A stretch of 64,000 nucleotides of DNA from Epiperipatus broadwayi (GCA_028023455.1 JAQFVV010012394.1:20852353-20916352), one strand, 5' to 3'. Positions 12,268 through 23,764 are shown, counted from the stretch's first letter. The notes: generated by a model not told the origin, from the sequence alone. Program-made: numbers and translations.

Positions 12268-12558
12268 AACTGCAATGCCGCGAATGAGTTTATAAAACTG
12301 TCAGGCTGGTCTCTGCCGCGGCCCGACGAAGTAAGGTGTCACATAAGCATAACCAGGGACAAGCGGTACGTGGCGCAATTTGCCGGCTGGCTGCATGACA
12401 TTGTCAAATCCTACGGGAGCATTTATTATGTCTGCTTGTGTAAGACGACGGGGGTTAATTTCAACCCTGAAGAATCCGGAATATTTACGGCGGAATGGGT
12501 CATCACGTCTCTAAAACGTAACACATGTATAAGTATAAACGATTATGATAAGATTTAA
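12268..12558 (+). CDS. Unrecognised 96-codon open frame
   Basis: Open from just after a TGA (12265-12267) to TAA at 12556-12558. No ATG opens the frame near its start, so it may be an exon or a truncated gene. The translation has protein-like texture, with several Trp, Cys and Arg codons: it includes SLPRPDEVRCHISITRDKRY, QFAGWLHDIVKSYGSIYYV and EESGIFTAEWVITSLKRN. The local base composition is clearly richer in G/C than the flanks. No domain was recognised. It shares its strand and island with the frame at 11494-11715 and could belong to the same unit. Confidence 0.4.
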   Translation, partial: NCNAANEFIKLSGWSLPRPDEVRCHISITRDKRYVAQFAGWLHDIVKSYGSIYYVCLCKTTGVNFNPEESGIFTAEWVITSLKRNTCISINDYDKI

Positions 12559-13978
12559 GTAGATTTCTGGCTCGGCCCCACATTATCAGCATTTACTAAA
12601 GAACGTTGGCGACTCTCAAAGAAATGTAATTTTCTGGAATTATTCATAATGATTTAATAAATACAAAACATATATAAATTGGGAATTATTATAACTAATA
12701 CATCAGCCATTTGCGAACTAGTAGACCCTGCATTACAATAAATGAAGCATTGAATGTGTGTCGATTTATATGAAAGTTAAGTTATTAAAGAAAGTAAATA
12801 TTAATGAAAATTTGACACACATTCATTGTTTTAAGCGATCATAGATTTAAACTTTGAAAATTGAAATAATTATGAGCATGCAATAATTAAATAATAACTA
12901 TAGATAGAAATGTAGATTATAGAAATACGCACTCAAGATAGAATGAGGTAAGCTAGATTAGTAGAGAAATTTACACATTATATTAATTATTCAATTTAGT
13001 TATACAAATGGTAGTTTTTACATTTTACAATTTAGATAAGTAATATGAAGAAGAGCTATAGCATGGTATTAGAGTACTCTAGAGTTTGAACACAGACAGG
13101 TACCTGTTTTATAAGAAGTTTTCTTATTCCATGAGTTTAGCAGCAGATCTTCATGGTGAATTTATGACGGGCAACGGAAAGTTCAGCATCCAATGGGCCA
13201 TCTCCCGATGGAGAATAATCTAGGTGCTTTACTCGGTCATACCTTGGCAGGAACAAATTATTTTATATATTTTGGAGACTCTCAGTGATCGAGAGCAAAG
13301 CTAAAGTGTAAGTGAATGTCTCCAGCAAGTCTAAGATGGCCTCTTTTTTTTTATCTTGATCTTTCACATTTTTGTTAAGATATTTTTAGGTTCTACTTAA
13401 TCTGCCCTGAGGATAATCAATGCATTTAGTTGGTTTGTAATTAAAGAAAGCTGCCGTTCTATTGTTTACATTTTACATTTACTAATTAATTTTGGGGAAT
13501 TTTTCTTTAATTAATCTATTATCTATCACTGACCGATGCTTTTAAATTTCAAAAACAAAAAGGGAACATAAGATTATTTTAACTTTTAATTAAATATTAC
13601 ATCAGATATTTTTTTAGAATTATTATTTAATGAAATTTAAACAAAGCAATAAATACGAACTTTATAATCCAAAATAAATGATTAAAATTATACAAAATTA
13701 TATAACTAAAAGAAACCTAAATTATATTATTTTATCCCTATTTATTGCTTTTAATTTGAGATCGAAATGTGTGCGTGTTTATGCTGAATTCTACATATAT
13801 TTATACATTTTTAATATTGTTACACACACAATTCGATATCAAAAAGTTTAAATTTGGGCGGGATAGGCCGGTCAGTGAGAGACGACAGAAAAAGGTGAAA
13901 CTTAAGATTCGAATACGAATCTTACTGTTTCAACAGTAATTGATAAATTTAAGTATATAAATATACAGTAACATATAT
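12559..13978. other. Mixed-composition non-coding region
   Basis: Contains a short inverted repeat (TGAATGTGTGTC near 12753 and its complement near 12815). A less AT-rich patch lies at 13130-13340, with coding-like text but several stops. No feature can be named. Confidence 0.35.
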
Positions 13979-14478
13979 ATCATTTTCAACCATTATCGGC
14001 ATCTTTCCAAGTTTAATCCAGTTTCTTTTATCATCTCCAGAATCATACCAGAACTTGTTTTTATTATATCCAGCTATCTCACATGTGGTCGCTTTCTAAG
14101 TCTTTTATAATCTGTTGGAATCCAATGTAAAATTTATATTAGCATCTTTTCTAGCCCAATCTTTTAAACCTTTCAATGATATCAGTAATACATATTTGCT
14201 GTCTCATTCATATATTTTCTTTTTGATCTCTTCTTGTTACTGCTACCATATCTCTCTCTATACTATGATGAATGGTCTGAAGTCTCAATATTGCTTCTCT
14301 GTTGAATGTCTAAGTTTCAGAATCATAAGCAACAAGTATAAAATACATTTAATTTTTTTTTTCAAACACATCCAAGTTTAATTCTATGATTAATTTTATT
14401 TTATTTTGTTTTTATTTATATCATTAATTTGACTAAGATATCAGTAATTTTTAACTTCTAATTTCTGATTATCAGTAT
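13979..14478 (-). mobile_element. RTE-like LINE 3' fragment
   Basis: Diverged copy of the reverse complement of the RTE-like 3' region. Matching words include CAACCATTAT, CCAAGTTTAATCCA, CATGTGGTCGCTTTCTAAGTC and AATGGTCTGAAGTCTC, continuing to the TCTAATTTCTGATTATC region. It covers more of the C-terminal coding region than the other fragments and is internally rearranged and unreadable. Confidence 0.85.
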
Positions 14479-16044
14479 ATATTAGAAGAAGAATACACTC
14501 ATTGAAAGTATGTGAACTTACCCAAGCATGACATTATTTTAAATTACAAGTTACCTTAATCCCAAATAAAAAAGGAGACAAACATTTTAGAGCAGGTGCA
14601 AGCAGATGTTTTTAGAGTAAGTGCTACTTGTAATTTTCTCCATATGTTAAGGTTGACCACTTATATATAATATGTATAATTTCAAAATGTCTTATAACAT
14701 TTGTTGTTTTTTGGGACGTCATACATCTGTATGACATGTGTAAGACACCCATTTTGTATTCATCATTATTATTCTCATTCAGTATTAAAATCTTTTTTTT
14801 TTTTTGCAATTGCTTCAGATATTTCACACTTCTTTTACAATATGATGCAATGTTAATTTTTTACAAAAAATTAATTAAATCTGTGCTTCTGTCTCTACAA
14901 AAAACATGGTTATTATTTTGATGACTGACTGAGTTCATCCAATGCTTTTGGTTGTGTCTTTAAATTACATAATACCATATTCTATCTGGATGACAAATTA
15001 ATTTCATTCTGAATTACCAACAATGTTGTCAAAGGTATGTTTATAAACATCAGAGCTACCTAGAACATATGGATTTATTCTATTCTTGATTCTTTGTTCA
15101 ACATTTAGAGTGCTTTTAAGCCATAGCTTGAGGGAGAGTGGTTTACTTCCTTGTTTATATGACACAATAGAGCTGATAAATTTCTCATCAATGCACACAT
15201 GATTATACATTTTGAATGAAGACATGTGTCATCCTAGCCATTCACTGGCAAGTGTCCAATTACATATAACCATCTAAATTGTGAACAGGTGAACAGCTGA
15301 TTCTTGTTACCAGTAGCCATATGTGTGCAAAAATATATTTATTTTATGAATAACTAATATAGATAAAGTAGTTTTAGTTATGATTATTGTTTTCAAATTC
15401 AGGCCATTTCAAAATTTCTTGTAGACCATGATCACTGTCTTACCCTCACTTTAAAGTAACAAAATAAAAAGTAGTTAAAAAATAAATAAAATTTCTTTTG
15501 ATTGATTATTGCCATTAAAATAAACAAACCAAAAAGTAAGAATACAAAGAAATAAAAAAATTGTATTTTGTTTTGATCAGAGTATAAAAACAAAAAATTA
15601 TTACACTTATTAAATAGGATATAAAAGTTAGCATACTTTAAATCATAATTTACATTAAAGTCAAACTTTGAATTAAAGATTTACAAAAGTAAGTACATGT
15701 TAAAAGTCATTACTTAGTTATTTTATAAAAGTTATAAGAAATAGGTGTAAAATAGTGTGTGTATGGGCTTATGCTTTATCATAAATAGATAATACATATA
15801 CATTGTGGCATCTATAATAACAAGAAATAATGCCAATATTTTTTTAGAGTAGTTCATTGGTTTATCAATAAGTATTAACTTCCTTATAAATGCCATGAAA
15901 AAAGTCAAGATACATCAATACCGAAGCATTGAATATTACTACTAAAATTGGCATAGATGGCTTAAAAAGCAATACAGTGTCACTCACACATTACCCCAGT
16001 GCACTAATTCTTTATTTGGTATTCTTAGTTGGCTTAGTCAAAGT
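14479..16044. other. AT-rich non-coding region
   Basis: No gene or recognisable element. Short open frames, for example 15225-15004 minus (73 codons), have no identifiable domain. Confidence 0.4.
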
Positions 16045-16057
16045 TATATTTTATATT
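16045..16057. repeat. Target-site duplication, left copy
   Basis: TATATTTTATATT lies immediately beside the (GAT)n tail of the RTE-like element. It is identical to 19351-19363 on the far side. Confidence 0.9.
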
Positions 16058-16068
16058 CATCATCATCA

Positions 16069-16310
16069 TCAACCATTATCAATCCACTGCAGGATGAAGG
16101 TCTCTCCAAGTTTAATCCATCTTCTCCGATCTTTAGCTTTTCTTCTCCACAACACCCCTGCACATTTTCTTATTTCATCCATCCATCTCACATGTGGTCT
16201 CTTTCTGGGTCTTTTACAATCTCTTGGAATCCAGTTTAAAATTTCAATTGTCCATCTATTATCATCTCTTCTAGCAATATGTCCAGCCCAACTCCATTTC
16301 AATCTTAATT
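16069..16310 (-). pseudogene. Out-of-frame C-terminal tail of the RTE-like ORF
   Basis: After the 2-nt deletion near 16310 the original reading continues in another frame: LKWSWAGHIARR, then RPRKRPHVRWMDEIRK and WIKLGETF, ending at the stop before the (GAT)n tail. The basic, Trp-rich C-terminus with VRWMDEI is shared with copy 2 at 41.1-41.36 kb. Confidence 0.9.
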
Positions 16311-19024
16311 TTTTCAATAAGGTCAGTAACACCTGTTTGTTGTCTTACCCATACATTGCATTTTTGATCTCTTCTTGTTACTCCCAACATACATCTCTCC
16401 ATACTCCTTTGAGTGGTCTGAAGTCTCTGTATTGCTCTTCTATTAAGTGTCCAAGTCTCAGATCCATAAGTAAGAACTGGTAAAACACATTTGTTAAAAA
16501 CCATCCTTTTCAAACACATAGGCATATTTCCTTTTAGTATCAAGTTATTTCTACCAAAAGCACTCCAACCAAGTTTAATTCTATGATTAATTTCCTCCAT
16601 TATGTTTCCATCTGTATTAATAATCTGACCAAGGTATTTGTAACTGTTAACTTCTTCTAATTCTTCATAATCAATCTTTATTTTCATATTTTGAGCAAAT
16701 CGATTAAACATTACTTTAGTCTTTTTAACATTTATCTTTAGTCCTACTTTTCTACTTTCATCTGCTAACTCCTGCAACATTTCCTGCAGCTCTGAAGCAT
16801 TATTTTCAAAAACAACTACATCATCTGTGAAATCTAAATGACTTAAATACTCTCCATTTACTTTCACTCCTTTAGTTTCCCATTTTAATCCACAAAATAC
16901 TTCTTGCAGCACTGCTGTAAAGAGTTTTGGAGATATGGAGTCACCTTGTCTTACACCTTTCTCAATGTTGATTTTTTCAGTATCATTATGTAATCTAATT
17001 GTTGCTGTTGCATTTTTATAAATATTCTTTAAAATATGACAATATCCTGGATCTATACCTTGATGATCCAATGCTTTAATCACTGAAGAAATGTGTATAG
17101 AATCGAATGCCTTTTCATAATCTACAAATCCAAAACATAATGACAACTCATATTCATTTGTCCTTTCTATGACTTCTCTCAATACCTGGATATGATCTAT
17201 TGTACTAAAACCACTTTTAAATCCAGCTTGTTCTCTTGGTTGGTGGAAATCCAAAGTTCTCTGTAGACGAGTTGTAATTATCTTGGTAAAAATTTTATAT
17301 AAAACTGATAAAAGGCTGATAGGTCTGTAATTTCTAATATCTTCTTTATCACCTTTTTTAAATATTAATATTATTACTGCATTCTTCCAATCTTCCAGTA
17401 CATCTTTATCATTTAGACATTTGGTATATAACTTTGCTAAAATTGTTTCTATTTCTTCACCTGCTTCTTTTAATATATCAATTATAATTCCATCATTTCC
17501 TGGAGCCTTTCCTTTCTTCATACACTTAATTGCATGTCTCACTTCTTCATTTAAAATTCTGGGCAATTCGGAAGATGTAATAGATATAGGAGGTACTTGT
17601 TCTTTATTACTATATAATTCTTGATAAAAATCTTCTACCAATTTCATGATGTCATCTCTCTTTTTAGTAATAATTCCATCTTTTTTTCTTATTGCAGATA
17701 TAAATTTCCTACCAATACCAAAATGTTGTTTAACATTTTTGAGACTTTTATTTTCTTCTACAGCTTTCCTTGCTATTTCACAGTTATACTTTCTTATATC
17801 ATTTTCAACTCTTTTCCGTACCATTTTACAAAATTCGAGATATTCAATTCTTTTTAATACATCATTTTTGTATATCTTCATATTCCTTCTTTTCTTCATA
17901 AATTCTCTAGTCTCAGTAGAAATTTTATTAGTCAATTGCTGCTTTTTTCTACCAGCTATCTTTGTTGCAGTTTTTAAAAGTGTATCAGTTATTTTCATAT
18001 TAATTTCATTCAAATCTGAATCATGTTCAAAATCTCCTAACACTTGAAACCTATTTGTAAGTTCTAATTTAAATTCATTAGAATGTTTCTGAAGATTAGG
18101 AATATCAACTGTAAATATTGTTTTTCTTAATAATTTTTGTCTCTCTAGTTTTACATTAACACGTAACTTACACCTTACTAATCGATGATCACTTCCTGTG
18201 TTAAATTTATTAAGAACATTACAATCTTGAAATATGTATTTTCTGTTAGTCAAAATATAATCCAATTCTGCTGTACCTTCATTTGGATGCTTCCATGTCC
18301 ATTTCCTTTTAACATTTTTCTCAAAAAATGAATTCATAATATAAAGTTTTTCTTTTTCTGCAAACTCCACAAGTCTATGTCCCATCTCATTTCTATTACC
18401 ATAACCAAAATTACCTACAGCAATTTCATCTTTCATTTGTCTACCAATTCTAGCATTAAAGTCTCCCATAACAATTTTAAAATGTTGTTTACTCTGATCA
18501 AAAGCCTTTTGTACATCCATATAAAAATCTTCTACTACTTCATCACTATGAGAACTTGTTGGGGCATAAACCTGAATTATCTGCATTTGGTATCTGCTAT
18601 TAAGTTGTATAACTAATCTTGCCACTCTGTCCGATACACCATCAATCTCCACAATATTGTTCTTCCACTTTTTATTTATAATGAATCCTACTCCACTTGT
18701 ATTTCCAATATGTGTGCCTTTATAATAGAGTATATGTCCACTTTTTAAATCAATTGTTTCTTCTCCTTTTCTTCTAACTTCACAAAGTCCAATAATGTCC
18801 CATTTAATATAAGACAGTTCTTCTTCTAATTCTTGCAATCTTCCTTCACTTGAAAGTGATCTGCAGTTGTAAGTACCTAAATAAAAAGTCGTCATCAAAT
18901 GGCAGCCTGGGTCCGCAATCAGGGGATTCTTAGCACCCTCCGCCTTCGGCCACCAACTGCTGCCTTGGTTGGTGACTTTACAGCCTCCTGGGAATAAGGG
19001 CCATGCTTTATTTTTGTCTGTCAT
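16271..19024 (-). CDS. RTE-like endonuclease/reverse transcriptase polyprotein (frameshifted near the end)
   Basis: 917 codons from ATG at 19024. Residues ~50-285 form an apurinic-type (APE) endonuclease: NCRSL, the LCEVRRKGEE glutamate, VYAPTS, GDFNARIG (~186) and SDHRLV (~279). The reverse transcriptase follows: KAPGNDGI, NYRPISLLSVLYK, motif A FVDYEKAFDS (~635), motif B GVRQGDSISPKLF, and motif C as FTDD (~730), where copy 2 has FADD. Both aspartates are kept, but the Ala-to-Thr change may matter. Compared with copy 2, two A residues are missing near 16310, so the frame leaves the conserved C-terminus and stops at 16271. The protein would nick target DNA and copy its own RNA in the nucleus. 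Confidence 0.9.
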   Translation of the reverse strand: MTDKNKAWPLFPGGCKVTNQGSSWWPKAEGAKNPLIADPGCHLMTTFYLGTYNCRSLSSEGRLQELEEELSYIKWDIIGLCEVRRKGEETIDLKSGHILYYKGTHIGNTSGVGFIINKKWKNNIVEIDGVSDRVARLVIQLNSRYQMQIIQVYAPTSSHSDEVVEDFYMDVQKAFDQSKQHFKIVMGDFNARIGRQMKDEIAVGNFGYGNRNEMGHRLVEFAEKEKLYIMNSFFEKNVKRKWTWKHPNEGTAELDYILTNRKYIFQDCNVLNKFNTGSDHRLVRCKLRVNVKLERQKLLRKTIFTVDIPNLQKHSNEFKLELTNRFQVLGDFEHDSDLNEINMKITDTLLKTATKIAGRKKQQLTNKISTETREFMKKRRNMKIYKNDVLKRIEYLEFCKMVRKRVENDIRKYNCEIARKAVEENKSLKNVKQHFGIGRKFISAIRKKDGIITKKRDDIMKLVEDFYQELYSNKEQVPPISITSSELPRILNEEVRHAIKCMKKGKAPGNDGIIIDILKEAGEEIETILAKLYTKCLNDKDVLEDWKNAVIILIFKKGDKEDIRNYRPISLLSVLYKIFTKIITTRLQRTLDFHQPREQAGFKSGFSTIDHIQVLREVIERTNEYELSLCFGFVDYEKAFDSIHISSVIKALDHQGIDPGYCHILKNIYKNATATIRLHNDTEKINIEKGVRQGDSISPKLFTAVLQEVFCGLKWETKGVKVNGEYLSHLDFTDDVVVFENNASELQEMLQELADESRKVGLKINVKKTKVMFNRFAQNMKIKIDYEELEEVNSYKYLGQIINTDGNIMEEINHRIKLGWSAFGRNNLILKGNMPMCLKRMVFNKCVLPVLTYGSETWTLNRRAIQRLQTTQRSMERCMLGVTRRDQKCNVWVRQQTGVTDLIEKIKIEMELGWTYC

Positions 19025-19350
19025 AATTGTATATATGTATTGGAAAAATATTTATCATTTACACAAACATTCATTCTGCCTTATCAGGCACTGAGAAGAA
19101 AGACCATGGTGTTTCTTGATCTTAAACTCAGAGGTAAAAAGCCAATAAACTCACCACGCTGGCTAATGCGTGTTGGTGAGCAGCCCATCCATGTTTGTAT
19201 ACTATATGAATAATCACATAGTAATAACAGCTGCAATGACAAGAACGTATGGAGTGGACATTAGGAATTTGCCCTGCTCGGTTCCTTTAAGGCCTCCAAG
19301 AGGAATCAAAGGGTCTTCTTTCAGTTAATAGCAAATTCCTTTCTGCAGCC

Positions 19351-19363
19351 TATATTTTATATT
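19351..19363. repeat. Target-site duplication, right copy
   Basis: TATATTTTATATT, identical to 16045-16057. It directly abuts the 5' end of the minus-strand RTE-like element. Confidence 0.9.
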
Positions 19364-19473
19364 ATTGCAATATATATAAACATTACAAGCATAAAGCTAA
19401 ACTAGTCAATATAAAATATTATTTTTATGCTGGTCTGGTTTAATTTTGGATTTGGGGTAGTTTTGATTATATA

Positions 19474-19695
19474 TATAGAAAATAATCCCAGTGCATAATG
19501 CTATACTGAAATAAATATACAAATATTAAGCAATTAAATCATCCCACATGATTAAGAAATCCAGTACTCTAATGTATTTCTATATTAGTTCACAGAGGGC
19601 AGTACTGGATTTCTTAATCATGTGGGATGATTTAATTGCTTAATATTTGTATATTTATTTCAGTATAGCGTTATGCACTGGGATTATTTTCTATA
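19474..19695. repeat. Foldback element with 95-bp arms
   Basis: Arms 19474-19568 and 19601-19695 are reverse complements with about one mismatch, around a 32-nt loop that contains CACAGAGGGCAGTACT. It is non-coding and MITE- or foldback-like. Its loop plus part of the right arm recurs at ~19909-19991. Confidence 0.95.
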
Positions 19696-19827
19696 CATTT
19701 GTGTTAGGTGGTTTAAAGATTAAAATTACTAAAGTTTAGTTTGTCTTTATATAATAATAATAAAAACATGTTTGTTTGTAGCAAAATTTAAGATCGTTGT
19801 TTGCTAATTTTAAAGTTCTTTGTTTGA

Positions 19828-19991
19828 GTTTGTTCGTATTTCAATATATAACATCTGATAGCAGACAGGTCAAAGTGGATACCATTTTGACCTGGCTATT
19901 TTGAAATACGAACTCTAATGTATTTATATATTAGTTCACAGATGGCAGTACTGTATTTCTTAATCATGTGGGATGATTTAATTGCTTAATA
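19828..19991. repeat. Hairpin followed by a partial copy of the 19.5-kb foldback
   Basis: GTTCGTATTTCAA at 19828 pairs with TTGAAATACGAAC near 19908, enclosing an inner CAGGTCAAA/TTTGACCTG pair. Directly after it, 19909-19991 repeats the loop and half of the right arm of the 19474-19695 foldback (TCTAATGTATTT..TATATTAGTTCACAGA and CATGTGGGATGATTTAATTG). Confidence 0.85.
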
Positions 19992-21596
19992 ATATATATA
20001 TGGTACAAGAATGCTGGCATTTGGTAATATTTAAAAAATAAAAAAATAAAAATTAGAAATAGTTCAATAAACACTATTTAGTTTTTCTTTGTTAGTACAA
20101 TTAAAGTTATTTGTGTGTTGATATTATCTATTTAATTGAAATAAAGTGAAAATTGGAAGAAATAGAAATACATGCAGATTGTTAATCCAGATAAACAAAA
20201 GAAAGAAATTCCAAAGGTAAGCGATTACCATTAGAGTAATATCCTTCTAACGATAATTACATATAGCCCGAAAAAATTTATAGAAAAAGAACTTTGTAGC
20301 TAGAAAGCAAAAAGGAATGTACAAGATTATCAACATGTATTCTGATAAGGAAACAAAAGATGAAAATATATGCACAAAAATCTCAAAACTAGTTGTGATA
20401 TAAAAGAAAGGGACAATTTTGGAGCTAAGTCTTTGGCTGGTGGTTTTCTTAGGCCCTGGATGGAGTGAGAGGATAGGAGGGGCTAATTGAAGTTTTCTTA
20501 ATCTCACAACCACAACAAAATGCCTCCATCTAGGACTACTTATATGCTGCATGCAAGAGTAAAAACCAGAGCATTTGCTGACACTTTCTCTTTCAAAAAG
20601 GTCACCTAAAAGCTTTGAGTCTAATCTTAACTTACTACAGACCAGAAATTTAAAAATGTCACTAGAATGGAACCAAAGTTAACTACTACAGAGCCCTTTG
20701 TAAAAATACCATGCACGATATAATATTTAACAATCATGTAAACCCAAGGAATTTACTGGTAAGATATTAATCATACAATAACTCATACCTGATTAAATAC
20801 ATGCACAAACTAAATGTTATAAGCTTTCCATATCACTAAAGAGACATTTATTTTTCCAATTCTTCAATAGACTATCTCATTGATTGCTTCCTAAAGGAAA
20901 CTTAAGAAGAGAATTGTAATATGAACTGTTTGATTTACATTATAATGTGGTTGTGTGTGTGTGTGTTTTCCATTTTATTAATACTTTAAAATTATCATCT
21001 AATATTTTAGTTTGTTTTGATAAAATATGTATCATTGATATAATCCTTTCATTGTACATTTTTAATTTTAGTTTGTTAGGTTTTATTGTTGATAAAAATA
21101 TTTTGAGAAATGTATAAATTACCTAAGCAAATGTACTTATTTATTGATCAAGCCTGGGGAAAATTAATATAAAAGATTAAGTGACAAGAAAGTGAAATCC
21201 TGATAATATTACATTTAGTTATTTGCCTTGAATCAATAGGATGCTATGTGATGTGAATCAGTGGGTCTACATACCTTGGAAGCTTCTCAAACAAATAAAA
21301 AACTGATTTTGTTGGCAGTTCAAATCAGAATAAAATAATACGTCAGTTAATCATGAAACTTAACTGTGTTTTAGAAATATCTGAATTCACACATTCACGG
21401 AATAAATCTTATATAGTTTGATTAACTAATACATTACTCTAAGTAATGTACACACCTAATCTACCTATAAATGGTACAATATATATATAGACAAAATGCC
21501 AAAATAAAAAATTAAAGACTGCCTACTGTTATACTAGTAATTATTAAAAAAATGGAAAATCATACAACATTACAATACTAGCCAAAAAAAAATATT
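19992..21596. other. AT-rich non-coding region
   Basis: No gene recognised. The minus-strand frame at 20552-20247 (101 codons) has no identifiable domain. A (TG)n run is present near 20950-20968. Confidence 0.4.
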
Positions 21597-21900
21597 TTAC
21601 TAAAATTCTTCCACTACCATGGTTCCATCTATTAATAAATAAATCATTTCAAGTCAAGTTCAACTAGATACATACAACATATGTATATACAAAACAATAT
21701 ATCCTTCCCATTATTCATTTTGATATTAAAGGAAGTTGGTTTTTGAAGTGAATGATGGGAAAGCTATTTTGTTTTGTATACATATGTTGTCTGAATCTAG
21801 TTGAACTTGACTTGAAAAGGACTACTTGTTTTTTTTTCTACGATAAAAATTTGACTACTTGTTAATAGAATTAAAAGATATTCGTGAAAGAATTTTAGTA
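21597..21900. repeat. Imperfect foldback (~70-bp inner arms)
   Basis: TTCAAGTCAAGTTCAACTAG at 21648 onward is complementary to CTAGTTGAACTTGACTTGAA ending at 21816. Pairing continues through ACAACATATGTATA and ends near 21721/21746. An outer pair (TACTAAAATTCTT near 21598 and AAGAATTTTAGTA near 21889) extends it. Non-coding. Confidence 0.85.
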
Positions 21901-22420
21901 AACATTCTTAGCTGCCATTTTAATGTTATCTGATGTTATATTATATATATAGACTGCTAAATTCAATCTTTTCTTTATTTAAATGAAAAGTGTCACTGAA
22001 AGTAATATAACTATGAGGTCTTTTATATATATAAGTTAAGTTTAATATTTTCATGAATTAATTATGATATAAACAAAGAAAAAATGGGAATATTCTCATG
22101 TAATAACTAGAAATATGTTTAGCAGTAATGTTGCTAGGTAACTATCAATTATTATGGATAGTCTAAAACTAAACTATTTCTCTAGTACCAACAATAGCTT
22201 TTTTGTCTTGAGTTTAATTAGTGACAAAAGGAGGTCCTTCCATTTTAATCCAAGCTCTTATATAAATTTAAACTCAGATTTTTTTAAATAAGTATGAGCA
22301 TTTAGAAGAATCATATCTTTTGAAATCTTATAAATAATTCATCTCTTCCAAAGAACTGTGTATGCTAGATTGTATATATATATATAATATTTAATGTTTT
22401 TATGGTTGTATGATGTAGAT

Positions 22421-22934
22421 AAATTATTATTTTTAGGAATAAACCGTGTATTATTTTGCATTACAATCTGATATTTCGATGGACTAACAACCACCATTAT
22501 TAAGGTTAACTTTTGAAAGAAAAATTGTTAGATCTCAAATAATAACTTGATTCAGTGCGAGATGAGAAATGAGATTCAACTTGAAGTAGTTCAGCATTCA
22601 CAATATGAGGCTTATCAAAATGTTTATTTCCCTCAGTTTTTTCACTGATTAATTTTAAGTTAATATTAGATAAAATGAGAGGTTTCCACATAGCTGATTC
22701 AATACATTGTGCTTCATCAGCCCTATTTAAACCAGTAGGTCTCTTTAATATTTCAATTGACTCTCTCATGGTTCTTAAATCATATTAAATCATCTCACAC
22801 TGAGTCATGTTATTGTTTAAGATCTAACAATTTTTCTTTCAAAAGTTAACCTTGATAATGGAAGTTGCTAGTCTGTCGAAATATCGGATTGTAATGCAAA
22901 ATAATACTCGGTTTATTCCCAAAAATAATAATTT
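22421..22934 (-). mobile_element. Penelope-like 3' fragment with an inverted terminal duplication
   Basis: About 115 bp at 22421-22537 recurs inverted at 22820-22934, including GTTAACCTT, CGAAATATC.GATTGTAATGC and GGTTTATTCC. Between the arms, on the minus strand, lies the coding fragment 22769-22506. Gene end followed by a duplicated, inverted tail is the architecture also seen at 9.2-9.6 kb. Confidence 0.55.
22506..22769 (-). pseudogene. C-terminal fragment of a Penelope-like protein
   Basis: Open frame of 87 codons starting MRESIEILKRPTGLNRADEA, then MWKPLIL. The arrangement (R/K)E-IEI-K-P...LNR-DE...WKP-L resembles the helix and tail that follow the GIY-YIG nuclease domain in Penelope-like proteins. 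Only this end is present; no reverse transcriptase lies upstream. The tail ends within the left terminal repeat. Assignment rests on pattern memory, not alignment. Confidence 0.45.
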
Positions 22935-23764
22935 ATATATATTAACCACTATCAAGGAATGTCACCAGGCTATCTTAATATTTTTATAAGATTATCTCTT
23001 ATTCAGCCAAATGTTATTTAAATTATTATTTTGATAGTTTTAGACTTTTCTTCCTCATTCTGATGGCAGAACATAACAATTATGTGTCACCTTATCAATT
23101 TTTTAAAAGATCAAGAAGTTGATAAGCACACACCCATTTTAGTAATAATTGCATGTTGGACCATTTCCACAATCAAATAATTTTTTTAAATGACTTTAGA
23201 AAATTGCAAACTTTATTTAATCTTTTCAAATGCATTCATCTGTTAGCAATAGCACACATGTTAGTATACGACACAATGTTTTGAGTGGGTTTTTTTTCTT
23301 CAGGTGTTGATAACCTGTGTACTATTCCTAGTTTGAAGGTATTTGAAAAGTTTAAATAAAATTTAAATTTTTCTGCAAAGATTTAACAATTAATATTAAC
23401 ATTTGAATTTTTCTAAAAACATTTAAGAATTAATATGAGGTGATAAAAATAATGTCATCATCACAAATTTTCAGACAATCATTATATATTATTTACTTTT
23501 CTTAGCTAGAAATTAATTCAGCAAGTTTTAGATTTTGATTTTGTCCTCAGATTAAATTGTTAATGATGGATGTTAGGGTGAATCACCTCTTTAATGAGTA
23601 CCTTATATATATCATTACTCTAATCTCATTCTAACCACTATTCATTGCTTGAAGTTAGATAAAACGTTTGTGTACCAATTATTTTTTTAGATATTTTTCA
23701 TAAAATAAAGAGTCCTTTTTTACAATTATATATACTCATTATATTACAATGTATAGATTAGTGT
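22935..23764. other. AT-rich non-coding region
   Basis: No gene or repeat family recognised. Confidence 0.4.

Larger units (their letters stand above)
16058..19350 (-). mobile_element. Full-length RTE-like non-LTR retrotransposon, copy 1
   Basis: A 3293-bp element bounded exactly by identical 13-bp duplications. On the minus strand it starts GGCTGCAGAAAGG, has a ~325-bp 5' leader, one long ORF (endonuclease plus reverse transcriptase) and a very short 3' end with (GAT)n in place of poly-A. The short GAT-type tail and single ORF are typical of the RTE group. Its leader contains GCTGCTCACCAACACGCATTAGCC, also seen in the copies at 33.2 and 38.1 kb. Apart from one frameshift near the 3' end the copy is well preserved, which implies a fairly recent insertion. 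Confidence 0.95.

Noticed and set aside
17646-18047. Plus-strand open frame opposite the RTE-like ORF (133 codons)
   Set aside because: Antisense shadow of the real minus-strand coding sequence; a similar shadow occurs opposite copy 2.
22690-22740. CTGATGAAGCACAATG...GAAACC on the minus strand as a hammerhead
   Set aside because: It lies inside the coding-like Penelope fragment and helix II does not form with 10.1/11.1 pairing.
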